Origin: Purpureocillium takamizusanense
Taxonomy: Eukaryota; Ascomycota; Sordariomycetes; Hypocreales; Ophiocordycipitaceae
Direction of reading: 5' to 3'
Assembly (NCBI RefSeq): GCF_022605165.1
Contig: NC_063072.1
Span: 2,170,001 to 2,234,000, forward strand
DNA: 64,000 nucleotides
Below, piece after piece: positions 32,379 through 43,552 of the stretch. Positions within the stretch are counted from its first letter, which is position 1; each line of letters opens with the position of its first letter. The position numbers and the translations under genes are program-made. Below the pieces are notes generated by a model, which ran no database searches, had not been told where the DNA came from, and was given only the letters and a program-made list of their open reading frames with translations.

Positions 32379-32955
32379 ACGGACGGCGGGGAGCTTGGAG
32401 GGTCCCAGGGCGGTGGCGGGGGAAAGCGGGTGTCTTTTGTACTGTATCATGTATGTCACCGGTAGATATGCGGCGTTGAACAAGGACTCACCCGACGAGC
32501 TGCGTGGCGTGGCGTGCAAACAGCTGCGCTGGTATCTCATCTTGTCTCTTTCGTGAGCGCCTTGACGTGGCGTGAATGTGCTGGATACTCGTGTGACGTG
32601 ATGGGTATCGGTGGCTTGTTCCAAGGATTCAATATAAACCAGGGAGGACGCTTCAATTGCGAGAAAAGGTATCTCCAAACAAGTAGCTAGATACAACGGA
32701 TTCCAGGCTGAGAGACAAAAAACGATACGGATGTGGTATCTCGACAACCAAAACGAAAAAAAAAAACACAAAAGCTGGCAGCCCAATCTCCCAACCCCCC
32801 TTAAAGGACGAGGCATCATCATACACCCCAGACATTGCTGAGACCAGGCGAAACGCCTCGCCTCGCTTCGTCTTGTGATGCCTTGCCTTGCATCCTCGTT
32901 TCCTTTGCATATGTGTCTGTGCGTGCGCGATTTCATCATTCATCATAATACGTCG
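32379..32955. other. convergent 3' intergenic region
   Basis: Lies between the stops of RPN6 (plus) and the AT-hook protein gene (minus). No coding sequence seen; it should carry both terminators. An A-rich tract occurs at 32756-32769. Confidence 0.5.
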
Positions 32956-35900
32956 TCAGTGAAACATGACCGTGGTCGTCGCGGCGGCGGCGGCGGCGGC
33001 CCCCTTCCTCTTCCTCTGCTCCTCGCCCAGGATGAGCGCAAACAGGCGCTTGGCCAGGGCGCCCTCGTCCCAGCCGCCGACCTGCGCGCGGAAGGCGTCG
33101 ACGCAGTCGAGGTGCCAGCGCTCGAGCCGCATCGCCTCGCCCTGGCTCTTGACCGTCTTGCCGAGGTAGCGGTCGGCGCGGCGCGGGTAGGGCGTGCGCA
33201 GCGGGCCCTGCCGCCGGAGCTGCAGGATCGCGTCGAGGAGGAGCCAGTGCCTGCGGCTCCAGACGGACAGCGAGAGGGGCCCTTGGTCGTCCTCTTCGTC
33301 CTGCTGCTGCCGCTGCTGTAGTCGCTGTCGCCGCTGCTGCTGTGCTTGAGCCGCCCGGGATGGCGCCCGCTTCTGGGCTGGCGGTGGTGCTGGTGGCTGT
33401 TGGGCCACGGCGTCGGTCATGAAGAGGTCCTCCGTGTCGTCGCTGTTGCTGTTGGAGGTGCTGTTCTCCTTGTCCTCCTCTGTGTCGACCTCGGGACCGG
33501 CTGCCTCGGAGCCGGAGCCGGCACCTGCGACGACCGGCTGCGAGTCCGGCTGCTGCTCGGAGAGAAACGAGCTGGAGATGCGACGCTCCTGGCGCACCCT
33601 GGCCTGCTCGGCCGGCGAGAGGACGCTGCTCGTAAACTCGACGACTCGTCCGGGGGTGCGGGGCTTCAGGGGCGACCGCAGGCTCGACTTTGTCGGCGAC
33701 GCGTTCTTGGGAGGCAAGGGCCGGAGCAGGCGGCCGAGGCCGGGCGACGACTGCTCCTCGCTGGCGTTGGACGTCTGCTGCTGCCAGCGGTGAATGTCTT
33801 CGTGGGACAGCTGCATCCTGGGCGGGGTCTCGGTGATGGTGCGCTGTGACGAGGGCTGGAAGAAGGTCTGGCTGGCCTGCCTGGGCCGGGGCGTGAAGTT
33901 TTGCTTTTGCGACACCGTGATGGGCACGGAGATTCTCTCTGGGGTCGCGGGAGACGACGGGTCGGCCTCGACGGGAGGTACAGCGACGACTGGTGGCGGT
34001 GGCGGTGGTCGTGCGGGTGATGGTGCCCCGACGGACTGCTGCTGAGACCGGGCTGGAGAGAACAAGTCTCTTCGCGGACTGCTGCTGGGACGAAAGTCCT
34101 TCTGCGGTATCTGGGGGAACATGGAAGTCGTCGGCATGGCCGCCGTTGGCTGGGACGACGTCGCCTGGCCGGGCTTCGATCCAGATGCAGACGCGTCGTT
34201 GCCCTTGATAGCAATGGTGGCCTTTGCTGGGAGGAACTTTTGTGCCAGCATGCCGGGGATGGCAGCGGGGGAGGAGAAGAAGGACGAAAGCTCGAAGCGG
34301 CTGGCCTTTGATGCCGACTCGGGGAGCGCTGCTGGAGCTGTCGCGCCCTCCTTTTGTTGTCGTGATGTCCTCAGCAGCGAGTATTCATCCGCCTCGCTGG
34401 GCTGTGGTTGCGGCGCGGCCTGCTGCGGTTGAGGAACGGCGGGAGTGTCTCTTGCCAACAGACTCGCTGCTACCCCTGCGGGCTTGTTCCTCCAAGGGCT
34501 TGCTATCCCGCGGCGACGAAGGCTAGCCGCTGTGGTCGTCCTCTTCCCAAACGGCTGCTGCCGAGTCGTCTTGACCGGCGACTCGCGCTGGGCCTCCAGC
34601 TCCCAGATGTCCGTCTCGTCGTCTCGCACGCCCGCGCTCAGTTCGTCGGGCTCGTCCACAGTCTCGTCGGTCTGTCCATGGGACGCGGAACTCTTAATCG
34701 CGCCGATGGTGGACGAGTGCGAAGCGTGCTGAAGCGGAACGTCTCCTCTCAGGCGTGGGCTGATGGGTCCTTCTCGCACGATCCAGCTCATGGCCTCGCT
34801 TGCCGGGGAGATCCGGATGGAGCTGGCTGCCGACTCTCTTGAGCGAGGCCGCTGTTGCTTCTGCGGCGAGGCGTGGCCTCTCGCAGGTGATACCATGTGA
34901 CCACCACGGGCCTCATCAGCAAGAGTCTCATCCTCGGGCCTTTGTCCTACGGCAGCCTCTCTGACCGGGCTGCTCGAGGCAGCTACGGGCTCGCCAAAAG
35001 CCATGGGCTGAAGAAGATGCTGCTGCTGCTGCTGCTGCTGCGGGCTCTTGCTCCTGTGCTGGCTGTTTTGGCTGTCGCGCGAGCCGTTCCACGACTCCTT
35101 GCTGCCGGAACTCCTGAACGGGCTGCCTAGCTGCTTCTCCCGGCCCTCGGGCGATGGCGGATCCGAGGTGATGCTCTGTAGCATCCGCCCAGCCCTGACA
35201 ATGGCAGACAGAGCGGGCCGAACCGTCTTGTCCTGCAAGGTCTCTTGCTGTAGCGACTGCGGCTCTTGCAATGGAGACGAGATCTGCTGAACCGGAGTCG
35301 CGTCGACCGAGTGCTCCGACGCGACCACTGCCGCCTCCGGGGATCGCTCTGGCTCTGGCTCTGGCTCTTCCTCCTCCTCCTCCTCCTCCTCCTCCTCCTC
35401 CTCCTCCTCTTCCTCCAGAGGCTCTGCGTAGTCGACGGGTTCAGTCTCAGCCATGCTGAGTCTTGAGCCAGCAGACGCCTCCGCGTCAGCTTGGGATTGC
35501 ACAGGCGAGGCAAGCTTTGAAGACGCCGTTGATCCTCGCACCGACTGCTCGGGCTCGCTTTGATCCTCGGCGTCGGGCTGCGAAAGGGTGTCGTCTGGCG
35601 TCGGCAGGCGACCGGCGTCGGACCGTGCTGCGGAACTGCCAACGGACGGGGCAGGCAATTCTTGCTCCTGGTCTTGTTCCTGCTCGTCCACTTCCACGTC
35701 GGGCTCGAGCTCATGCTCAACAGTCTCCACGTTGTCGTCATGATCGTCTTGTTGTTCGTCCGTTCCCATCTCGTGCTCGATGGCGGCCTCATGACTACTG
35801 AGCATGGCCTCTTCCTGACGATACCCTGCTTCGTCCAGGTGCAGCCGCTCTCCGCCTGCCTCTTGAAACGTTTCTTGCTGTTCTTCCGCTACCATCTCCA

Positions 35901-37896
35901 CATCCTCCTGCTCATGGCCCTCTTGCAGCTCGTCAATCTTCGTCTCACCAGCTGGACCCTGTTCATCGCCGACTTGCAACTCGTCAATTTCCGTCTCGTC
36001 GCCAGCTTCCTGCTCTGCCGTGGCAAGGTGTCTCCCCGGCGTAGCAGCCTCAAGGATGTCCTGCGGAATCTCGGAGAACGAGTCGTCATACAAATTTGAC
36101 GCCTCCGCATCAACACGAGGGGACCGCGCGTTTGCGCGACCCGACTTGGGCGTGCCAGACGCCGCCAGCTTCCGAGGAGACGGAGAGCCTTGCGCTTGTT
36201 GTGTTGTAGCTCTCAGCACACGGTACCGAAGCGGAGAAGAGGCGGGACCTTTTCGCGGGCTGCTGGACCATCTTGGGGCCGGGGTAGGCCGCGCGAAGCT
36301 CCGAAGTTGCGGGAGGGCAGAGGGAGGGTCGCTTGAAGCCAGCTCATCCCCATCTGCGTCTGGTCCCGCATCTCTTTGTTGCCGAGGCAGATCCATTGCC
36401 GAATGTTCCTCCCGGTTATTGCTGCGAACCTCAATTCCCCCATGCGGGGGATCGGAGCGTGGAGAGTCCAACTGTATTGCGGCGGCCTCCTTTTCTGACT
36501 CTGGCGCCGCGACCTGATCAGGCGTTTCCCTTTGCGCAACGCTCTGCCGTAGAGTCTCGAGCGTGTTGTTGATGATGAGGCTCGTCTCCTCACCGAGTTC
36601 CTCCTCCTCGGCCGCGGGCGCTCTAGGGGGGATAGAGCTGTTGAAGAAACCCTGTAGGGATGGGATTGAATCCATAAAAATCATGCTAAAGTCCTCTCCC
36701 TGGGCAATGGTGTCGTTGGTGGCACCTCCGGGTTCGTTGACAGAGGATACGTCGCTTGGCGCGGGAACAAGGTCGAGATAGTCGCCAGCCTGAGAGCTGT
36801 TGGCCCCGACTTCGCTCCGCCTTCGCTTGTGCCGCGGCGAAATCGAGGCGCGTCGCGGCGTTGGCGACTTCGGTGCCAGTGGTTGTCGCGGCTCTTGCGC
36901 CGCTGCTCTTGGTGTCGCATCATCGTCGAGTGCATCCATCCACATATCCGGCTCCGGCGCATCGTCGTCCGACGCCGGTTCTGCCAGTGGCGCGTAGCTC
37001 GCGGCTTCCGAAGGCGCCCCCACGAGCTCCATCTCGTTTTCGCTTGGCGCCGCGACTCGGGTGAATAGCTGGGGTTGGCTGTGGTCCGCAGCCGCATCGG
37101 CGAGCTCGATCAACTCCTCGGGCGCGAGCGCATGCCGCCTTCGCTTGCTCTGTCTTGTCGCACCGGGGGTGGTCTCTGTGCCTGTCTCGCTAGGGGGCTC
37201 GGGCGCAGGGTTCTTTCGAGGTCGTCCCCGTTTGCTAGATGTTGGTGTGGGAGCAATTCCGGCCTCGGATGGAGCTGCATCTTCGTCGTCAGTCTGCGCG
37301 GTCCGGGGGCGTCGCGGCGTCCTGGTCTTAGCAGGAGTGCCAGCTCGCCTCTTGGCGGCGCTGGGCATGGGCGTGCCGTTGGACTTGCGCGGGCGGCCCC
37401 GTCGCCTGGGCGTAGCGGGCGCGTCGCCGAGGACGTCTGCCTCTTCGGTGGTGTCGCGCAGGGGTACTGTCGTGGTGGTGACAGCGGGCGTTCTGCGGCG
37501 GCGCGTCACGGATCGGGGGGTCGGAGACTGGAACAGCTTGCGCCGCGGGCCCACGGTGGCAGGTTCGTCAATGCCCGCGGCGGCGGCGGCGCCCCCCTCA
37601 GTCTCGACGGTGACGAGCAGGCGCTGGGGGGATCTCCTGTCGCCGACCTGCAACTCGAACATTTGCTTGCGCGGGGAGCTGCTCAGGGCGACGAAGCGCT
37701 GGGAGCGCTGGCTGCGCGTGACGCGGCGCGTCGCCGAGGAGGGGGGCGCGAAGAAGTCGCCGCCGGGCAGGGTGTGATCGTTGAGGGGATCCGGCGACGA
37801 CATGATGTCAGCGCTGGGCGTGGCAGGGTCGACGACGCTGTGCCAGCGCAGGTTGAAGGATTCGGGCTGGGAGCCGGAATACCGCGGCCGGGGCAT
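32956..37896 (-). CDS. large AT-hook, disordered nuclear-type protein
   Basis: One uninterrupted exon encodes 1646 residues. Two AT-hook cores are clear: RRRGRPRK at 164-171 and KRGRPRK at 222-228, within a basic Arg/Lys/Thr/Pro-rich N-terminus containing several SP/TP sites. The middle 1200 residues are low-complexity Ser/Pro/Gln/Glu, with a long poly-Glu run and many SPRK-type motifs suited to proline-directed kinases. The only ordered-looking part is the C-terminus (about 1540-1635): LSVWSRRHWLLLDAIL, then a Tyr/Pro/Arg-rich turn and RLERWHLDCVDAFRAQVGGW, probably a small helical domain. DNA or chromatin binding follows from the AT-hooks; the specific role is unknown. The start at 37896 is the first ATG of the frame. 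An upstream ATG (37999) is in another frame and would need an intron I cannot find. Confidence 0.85.
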   Translation of the reverse strand: MPRPRYSGSQPESFNLRWHSVVDPATPSADIMSSPDPLNDHTLPGGDFFAPPSSATRRVTRSQRSQRFVALSSSPRKQMFELQVGDRRSPQRLLVTVETEGGAAAAAGIDEPATVGPRRKLFQSPTPRSVTRRRRTPAVTTTTVPLRDTTEEADVLGDAPATPRRRGRPRKSNGTPMPSAAKRRAGTPAKTRTPRRPRTAQTDDEDAAPSEAGIAPTPTSSKRGRPRKNPAPEPPSETGTETTPGATRQSKRRRHALAPEELIELADAAADHSQPQLFTRVAAPSENEMELVGAPSEAASYAPLAEPASDDDAPEPDMWMDALDDDATPRAAAQEPRQPLAPKSPTPRRASISPRHKRRRSEVGANSSQAGDYLDLVPAPSDVSSVNEPGGATNDTIAQGEDFSMIFMDSIPSLQGFFNSSIPPRAPAAEEEELGEETSLIINNTLETLRQSVAQRETPDQVAAPESEKEAAAIQLDSPRSDPPHGGIEVRSNNREEHSAMDLPRQQRDAGPDADGDELASSDPPSALPQLRSFARPTPAPRWSSSPRKGPASSPLRYRVLRATTQQAQGSPSPRKLAASGTPKSGRANARSPRVDAEASNLYDDSFSEIPQDILEAATPGRHLATAEQEAGDETEIDELQVGDEQGPAGETKIDELQEGHEQEDVEMVAEEQQETFQEAGGERLHLDEAGYRQEEAMLSSHEAAIEHEMGTDEQQDDHDDNVETVEHELEPDVEVDEQEQDQEQELPAPSVGSSAARSDAGRLPTPDDTLSQPDAEDQSEPEQSVRGSTASSKLASPVQSQADAEASAGSRLSMAETEPVDYAEPLEEEEEEEEEEEEEEEEEPEPEPERSPEAAVVASEHSVDATPVQQISSPLQEPQSLQQETLQDKTVRPALSAIVRAGRMLQSITSDPPSPEGREKQLGSPFRSSGSKESWNGSRDSQNSQHRSKSPQQQQQQQHLLQPMAFGEPVAASSSPVREAAVGQRPEDETLADEARGGHMVSPARGHASPQKQQRPRSRESAASSIRISPASEAMSWIVREGPISPRLRGDVPLQHASHSSTIGAIKSSASHGQTDETVDEPDELSAGVRDDETDIWELEAQRESPVKTTRQQPFGKRTTTAASLRRRGIASPWRNKPAGVAASLLARDTPAVPQPQQAAPQPQPSEADEYSLLRTSRQQKEGATAPAALPESASKASRFELSSFFSSPAAIPGMLAQKFLPAKATIAIKGNDASASGSKPGQATSSQPTAAMPTTSMFPQIPQKDFRPSSSPRRDLFSPARSQQQSVGAPSPARPPPPPPVVAVPPVEADPSSPATPERISVPITVSQKQNFTPRPRQASQTFFQPSSQRTITETPPRMQLSHEDIHRWQQQTSNASEEQSSPGLGRLLRPLPPKNASPTKSSLRSPLKPRTPGRVVEFTSSVLSPAEQARVRQERRISSSFLSEQQPDSQPVVAGAGSGSEAAGPEVDTEEDKENSTSNSNSDDTEDLFMTDAVAQQPPAPPPAQKRAPSRAAQAQQQRRQRLQQRQQQDEEDDQGPLSLSVWSRRHWLLLDAILQLRRQGPLRTPYPRRADRYLGKTVKSQGEAMRLERWHLDCVDAFRAQVGGWDEGALAKRLFALILGEEQRKRKGAAAAAAATTTVMFH
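35367..35416 (+). repeat. (TCC)n repeat encoding poly-Glu
   Basis: A run of CCT/CTC triplets within the AT-hook gene; on the coding strand it is GAG/GAA and gives an uninterrupted stretch of about 16 Glu. Pure codon repeats like this usually vary in length between strains. Confidence 0.88.
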
Positions 37897-38877
37897 TGGT
37901 GGCGCGTGAGGATCGTCGTCGTCGTCGTCGTCGTCGTTGTGGGCAGCGGCAGCGGCAGCGGCGGAGGAGGAGGAGAAGCGTTATCGATTTCGTCCGACAT
38001 GGAATGTGGTCGCCGGGCGGTGGGCCGTGACGTGAGCGGCAGCAGTCGGCAGGCGAGAAGGGAGAAGTAGCTCAAGGGTGCGTGGTGGCGGCGGGAGAGA
38101 GCGCGTGCGACATTCTCACGTCTTCGCACGGCGGGCGGCCAACCAGTCGGCGTGCGTGGGGAGTTTTTGCCCAGGCGGTGTTGTGTTGCTGTTTACTTTG
38201 CTTCCCGATTGGGCTAGCGTGCAGACGTTGTCTGGGTCAAGGGGTCCAGTCAAGCGGGATGAAAGGCTCCACTACCGGGTAGGCGACTTTTGCCCCTAGA
38301 AGAAATAGAAGGGTCGGCCGCCTCGTTCACATGCGAGCGAACAAGACAATCGACACACCCACACCCGATCCCGACCGACCGACGCTCTTCATCCCGTCCC
38401 ACTGCCGTGCATCCGCACATGTAGGTACACACATACACACACACAGCAGTCGGAAGAGCGCATGACTTCATTTCCGGCGCCCGCATTGTCAAGGACCCGA
38501 AAAGCGGGACGCAACATCCCGCCTGGCGCCCCGCCCCGCCTAATCAGTCGGCTTCTTGGGAGCTGCATCCATCCATCCATCCATCCCACCAACGACCACC
38601 ACCAACGAAAGCCACAAGGGACCTCGGCTCAAGCAAGGTGCCAGGGAACGAAACCACTACGGAATTTCGTTTGATCTTCGCCCTCAATTATTCCATTAAA
38701 TATCTCGACGCGAATTCTGCTTCGGGCGCACGCGGGTTGACCTGACGGCCCTTCCTTTTTATTACCCTTCCCTTCCCTTCCCTTCCCTTGTAATAAAACC
38801 ACCCGCTTGTCACTGCGACTCACCCCCGTCGTCACTCTCTCCACCCTCTTCATCTACATCTGCAGCGCGTCATCGCC
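37897..38877. promoter_or_regulatory. divergent promoter of AT-hook gene and peroxisomal carrier gene
   Basis: A 981-bp head-to-head region. Near the left gene is a CGT-type triplet repeat (about 37915-37937). Near the right gene are CATC repeats (38567-38584) and a perfect (CCCTT)5 pyrimidine tract at 38765-38789, about 90 bp before the ATG. Such CT-rich tracts commonly precede transcription starts in filamentous fungi. Confidence 0.55.
38765..38789 (+). repeat. (CCCTT)5 pyrimidine tract
   Basis: Five perfect CCCTT units ending 88 bp upstream of the carrier gene start. It is purely pyrimidine on the sense strand, fitting a core-promoter CT box, although a neutral microsatellite is also possible. 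Confidence 0.85.
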
Positions 38878-39962
38878 ATGGCAGCCAAGGCCCCCATCCC
38901 GCAAAACGACAATGTCGCCCACGCCCTCGCCGGTGCTGGCGGCGGCATCCTCTCCATGGTCCTGACGTGCGTTTTCGGCCCCCCCCCGGGGAATCTTGTC
39001 CCGCGCTCCCTCTTGCGCCGCCGAGACTCTGACATCACCATCACCATTGTAGGTACCCGCTCATCACGCTGTCCACGCGCGCGCAGGTCGAGTCCAAAAA
39101 GGCAGAGACCAAGTTCGTCGAGGCCGTCCAGAAGATCATCGCCCGCGAGGGCGTCCCCGGCCTGTACGCGGGCATCAACTCGGCCCTCTTCGGCATCAGC
39201 GTCACCAACTTCGTCTACTACTACTGGTACGAGTGGACCCGCGCCACCTTTGAGCGCGCCCGCGCGAGCAAGAAGCTCACCACCATCGAGTCCATGATCG
39301 CGGGCGCCATCGCCGGCTCCGCGACCGTCATCATCACCAACCCCATCTGGGTCGTCAACACCCGCGTCACCACCCGCAAGCAGGATGCCGACGGCGACGT
39401 CGAGGCCGGTGGCGCCGTGGCTGCCAAGCGCTCCAGGGCGCCCTCCACGATCGGCACCCTCATGGCGCTCCTCAAGAACGAGGGGCCCCAGGCCCTCTTC
39501 TCCGGCGTCATCCCCGCCCTGGTGCTCGTCATCAACCCAATTCTCCAGTACACTCTCTTCGAGCAGATGAAGAACTACGTCGAGAAGAGGAGGAAGGTGA
39601 CGCCCACCATCGCCTTCTTCCTCGGCGCCCTCGGCAAGCTCTTCGCCACCAGCGTCACCTACCCGTACATCACCGTCAAGAGCCAGATGCACGTCGCCGC
39701 CCACGGCAAGAAGAAGGAGGGCATGTCGCAGACCCTGCATCGCGTCATTAGAGAGGAGGGCTACGCCGGCCTCTACAAGGGTAAGCGAACGAAGCTTCGG
39801 CGCATTCTTGCGCATCTTCCTCGCACGGTTTGACTGACCTGAGATTCCCCAGGCATCGGCCCCAAGGTCACGCAGAGTGTCCTGACGGCAGCCTTCCTCT
39901 TCGCCTTCAAGGACGTCTTGTACGAGCAGACCATCAGGCTCCGCTCCCGCAAGAGCGCGTAA
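38878..39962 (+). CDS. ANT1: peroxisomal adenine nucleotide carrier (Ant1/PMP47 type)
   Basis: Exchanges cytosolic ATP for AMP across the peroxisomal membrane to feed fatty-acid activation. Exons 38878-38966, 39053-39780, 39853-39962 encode 308 residues. Three mitochondrial-carrier repeats are visible. Repeat 1 has YPLITLSTRAQVE after the first intron. Repeat 2 has NPIWVVNTRVTTRKQ. Repeat 3 has YPYITVKSQMHV. The PLITLSTRAQVE form of the first signature is typical of the PMP47/Ant1 subgroup and not of mitochondrial ADP/ATP carriers. The intron positions fall at the first Px[DE] motif and near the end, with matching phases. The stop is 315 bp from the stop of convergent MAK10. Confidence 0.94.
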
Positions 39963-40277
39963 GCCTTTTGCAGAGCCTAAATACGGTCCCATGCGCGCAC
40001 CGCTACGCACCTTGCAAGCTGGAGCCTGTAAACCAGACAAGACCACCCAAGCCCTTAGCGGCACGGCCAGTGGATATTTAGGAACATAGTCTCGCCAGAG
40101 ACGATGCAACTGTATGATGACATGTGCCAGGGGGAAGTTGATACCACAGAGAGAGGAATAGAAATTGGGCTCGGGATTGGATACTACAGGATGTGCATCT
40201 ACCTACGGTAGTCGTCTTAGACCAATGTGGACTTGATTATACCTATTTATGCAATAAGCCTCCACGGCGCTCGTGTC

Positions 40278-42934
40278 TCACGGCGCCACTGGGACAATCT
40301 TTGGCACGATCCACCACTCGTGATACGCCTTGTCTGGAGTCGGTACCTCGGCCTTGATCCCCAGATGGCTACCCTCGGCAGCCTGCTTCGACAGCGCCTT
40401 TTGCACGCTAGAGACCGCGATACCCGTGGCGATAGTCGATCGTAGGGCACCTTTGACCGATGCAGCCCATCGGTCGTGGGAGCCGACGGAGAAAGACTCC
40501 TTGGCTGATAATTTGCTCAGCGCCTCGAACCCGCGCTTAGCACCCGCCACAGCTCTCTCTGCGTACTCCAGCAGCTCCTGCAACGTAGACTCCGACTGCG
40601 CCACGCCCGCGGTGAACTGGTGAAAGTTGGGCAGTGCCGGGAATCCGACGGCCACAAAGGGCTTCATGCGCAAGTCGTACCGCAGCTCGTCGTTGCTGTA
40701 TGGCCTGGGAGGCGGCTTGACCAAGCCGAGGCGGCCCAAGACGGCGTACACGCAGCACAGCGCGTCGGCAAGCTCCCAGGTCACGGCGGCGTCGAGCAGA
40801 GACAGCCGCGTGTAAGCAAGGGATCTCTGCAGCTGTTCGTCGGCGTTGGCGTCAGCCATGGGGGCCGGCTGGGATCGGGCCTCCTCAGTCTTGTGAACGA
40901 TGAACCCCTTGATGCGCTCCGAATGCTGTAGGCGGGATTTGGAAAGGTAGTTGAGGTACCAGTACATCCCGCCCAGCTCATCCGGCTGATAAACCTCGAG
41001 CTCGAACCCCAGCTGCACGATCCATTCCATTTGCCGCAGCTTGTAAAGGTAGGTCCAGGACGACAACGGGAGCGCATACGACTCGACCGGTGGGGCGCTC
41101 ATGGACGGTCGATGTACCAGGGGCGTCTCCTTTGTCTTGACCTGCAATACTTGATCAATCTCCTCGGCCTCGACCTGGAGACTCTCCCATTCTCGGATCG
41201 TGTGGCAGAGCGTTCGCCGCACCCGGCTCCTATTCTGGCAAGCGGTCCTGAGTATGTCTAGGAACGGCTGCGCTGCTCGTTGTCTGAAGAACTCCATTTG
41301 CTGCGACATGGCGAAACGCGGATCCTGCACGACCTCGATCTCGTCATTGCCGCGGTCCAGGAGCGGGCTTGCGGGCATGGAAATGATTGAAAAGTCGTCG
41401 TCAAGAAGTTGGCGAATGCTCATGGACCCCAGAATCTCCATGGCGTTGAAGAGAAAGGTCTGCAATAGTGTTCTCACATAGACCAAAGGCTGGGGCTTTT
41501 TGGCTTGAAAGGTAAGAACGAACGTCTGCCCAATGTCAGCATACCAGTGTGACGTGAGTTGCGTGTATCGAGCCGGCTTACCAAAAGGCATTGCGAGTCG
41601 ACGTAGTCGAGGACACTGATGACTTCCAAGCCATCTGCGAAGAGACGACTCAAGTGGTCAAAGGCGGCGTCGAATCCCAACTCGACTATCGGTCGTGGAG
41701 GCATCGTGCTCGCGAGCTTGCGCTGAAGCTTTGCGCTGAAGGCCTCGTCCACCGGCTTGGACAGGGCGTGTGTCGCGTTTATGCTTGGTAATACAGCTTG
41801 TGCCTCTTCCCAGAGACGTCGGGCCTTATTTGCATCTTTGACATACTGAGGGCATTCTACTGCCTCCAGAAATAGCCACCGCAGCTCCAAGCGGCTCGTG
41901 AGAGCGTCAACCAGCTCCTCATCAATTAAGCCACGCTGTGAGGCAACAACAGCCTTTGCTTCAGCGAGCGTCAACAGAACGTCACTGGTGGGTATGTTTG
42001 TGAGCAACGTGCGATGGTACGTGTTTGTGACAAAATCTTCTTCCTGATTTCCGTGGTCAGTACCGGCTAAGTGACAAGCGAGAATAGGAGCGTCATGCCT
42101 CGTAAAAGTGCTCCGACTTGATGCGCTCGTTGACGTAGCTGCAGACTTTGAGCATGCCCAGACAATACGCCCGTAGAACCAAGAGCATCGGGTGTCGGTT
42201 GGCATCAAGATTTCCACGTCGGACAAAGTAAGCCTGCTCTATCGATGAGGGTACGGGCATCAGAAGAGCCTCGACGTAAACGCTGGTGAGGATTGTCTGC
42301 GCCAGAGGGTACCCCAAGTGCCAGGACATCTGAACCAAGTGTGAGACGAGCGATCATGTAAGCTTCAAGAGGTAGTGAGAGAGTGAGAGAGCCAACCTCA
42401 TGGCAAAGCAGCTGGTCCATGACACCGAGAACCTCCTGAGCGTCCAGGGCACGTGATACGTCGAACAGCTCCTCGAACTCATCCCCAGGCTTGACACAAC
42501 CACTGTCCATCTTTGGATCCATAATCTGTCCTCAGTTAGCCTTGCAGGTTCATTATCAGGAGCTATCGGGGTAAAACAAACCTCGAGGGCAGAGACCGAC
42601 TCGAAAAGCGTAAAGAAGCCATCTTTGACTAGCTCTCCGGGCGCCAGTGCTGCAAGGGACACGGTTCAGCATCGACGTCTGGCGAGGAAAATCTCCTTGC
42701 CACTTACTTTTGGCAGCCTGCGCAAACTTGTGCGTTATGTCGACGGCGACTATGCCGGGGCTCGTGATGTTGGGCGGCGGGGCCGGCTCCGGTTCAGCAG
42801 CATCCTGCTGCCCCAGCGAGAGCCTCGCGATTTCTGCAGGCGTGTCAGACCGAGGGGGGAACTTTGGCGGCGGCGGCGGCGGCGGCGGGATCCGCAAACT
42901 CACCGTCCGCTGCACCTATACCATATTCGGCCAT
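40278..42934 (-). CDS. MAK10: NatC N-terminal acetyltransferase auxiliary subunit Mak10
   Basis: Large auxiliary subunit (Naa35) of NatC, which acetylates Met-Leu/Ile/Phe N-termini with Mak3 and Mak31. Seven exons (complement): 42934-42904, 42833-42708, 42649-42582, 42525-42397, 42329-42099, 42043-41582, 41525-40278; 764 residues. The hallmark IMDPKMDSG opens exon 4 and GFFTLFESVSALE ends exon 3. The rest is helical, ending with YHEWWIVPKIVPVAP. Intron 4 has a weak GTTGGC donor. Intron 5 (42098-42044, 55 nt) begins GC instead of GT and ends ATCAG; reading frame and protein continuity across both junctions require them. Exon 1 encodes only ten residues plus one base. Its stop faces ANT1. Confidence 0.93.
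42044..42098 (-). other. probable GC-AG intron in MAK10
   Basis: The exon reads through ...FYE then GCATGA; no GT donor nearby keeps the frame. A TACTGAC branch-like sequence precedes the acceptor by about 15 nt. Removing these 55 nt joins FYE to EEDFV in frame. Confidence 0.65.
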
Positions 42935-43552
42935 TTCGATGGACGTGCTGCTATAATAATCCCCCCATGGGTGGCGGCGGGCGAGACGGGAGGACGATGG
43001 CGAGGTGTTTGGTTGGCGGTTGGAGTTGGTGAGTGAGTGGCCAAGCGCGGGCGCTGTAATGAGGTGACTGTCACAGAGGGGCTTTCGCCTAAGACTGCGG
43101 CAAGACGAGTTAACGCCGCCATCGGCGTCAACGACGTCGATTGCATCGTTCGCGTTCTGCGCAATTTTCTACTGGCGCCGAGTTTATTTTTATTTATTTT
43201 CGGTCCTCAACTGCAAAGCGCACCCAAATACTTATTGTTTGCTGTCCTGCAGCAGAGCATCACGTTGCAGTAAGGAGGCTAGAATATCACGCCACCCACC
43301 CCATCCTGAACCACAGCACAGCAGGTCATTGTCGCCAAGACAACGCAATCAATCGACTTTCCTCTTGGTAGATTGTTGTCTATTGCAGCAATCGTTATGT
43401 TACAAGGGTAGAGGCGCCACGGGACCGAGCTACCCAGCGTCACCGTGCTTGTCTATCGCTTCGAATGCATCCGGCGCCGTCCTCGGGACTCACGTCACAA
43501 CCAACCCACCCGCCAGAAATCCCTCCCCTCCGCTTCCAAGGAGTCGATTCGA

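Noticed and set aside
31368..32939. 523-codon minus-strand frame opposite RPN6
   Set aside because: Shadow frame; it runs antisense to the whole RPN6 third exon and has no domain.
37683..38129. Alternative N-terminus for the AT-hook protein from the ATG at 37999
   Set aside because: That frame is out of register with the long frame and no GT-AG intron between them restores it.
38850..40109. 419-codon minus-strand frame opposite the peroxisomal carrier
   Set aside because: Gly/Asp/Val-rich shadow of the carrier's three repeats.
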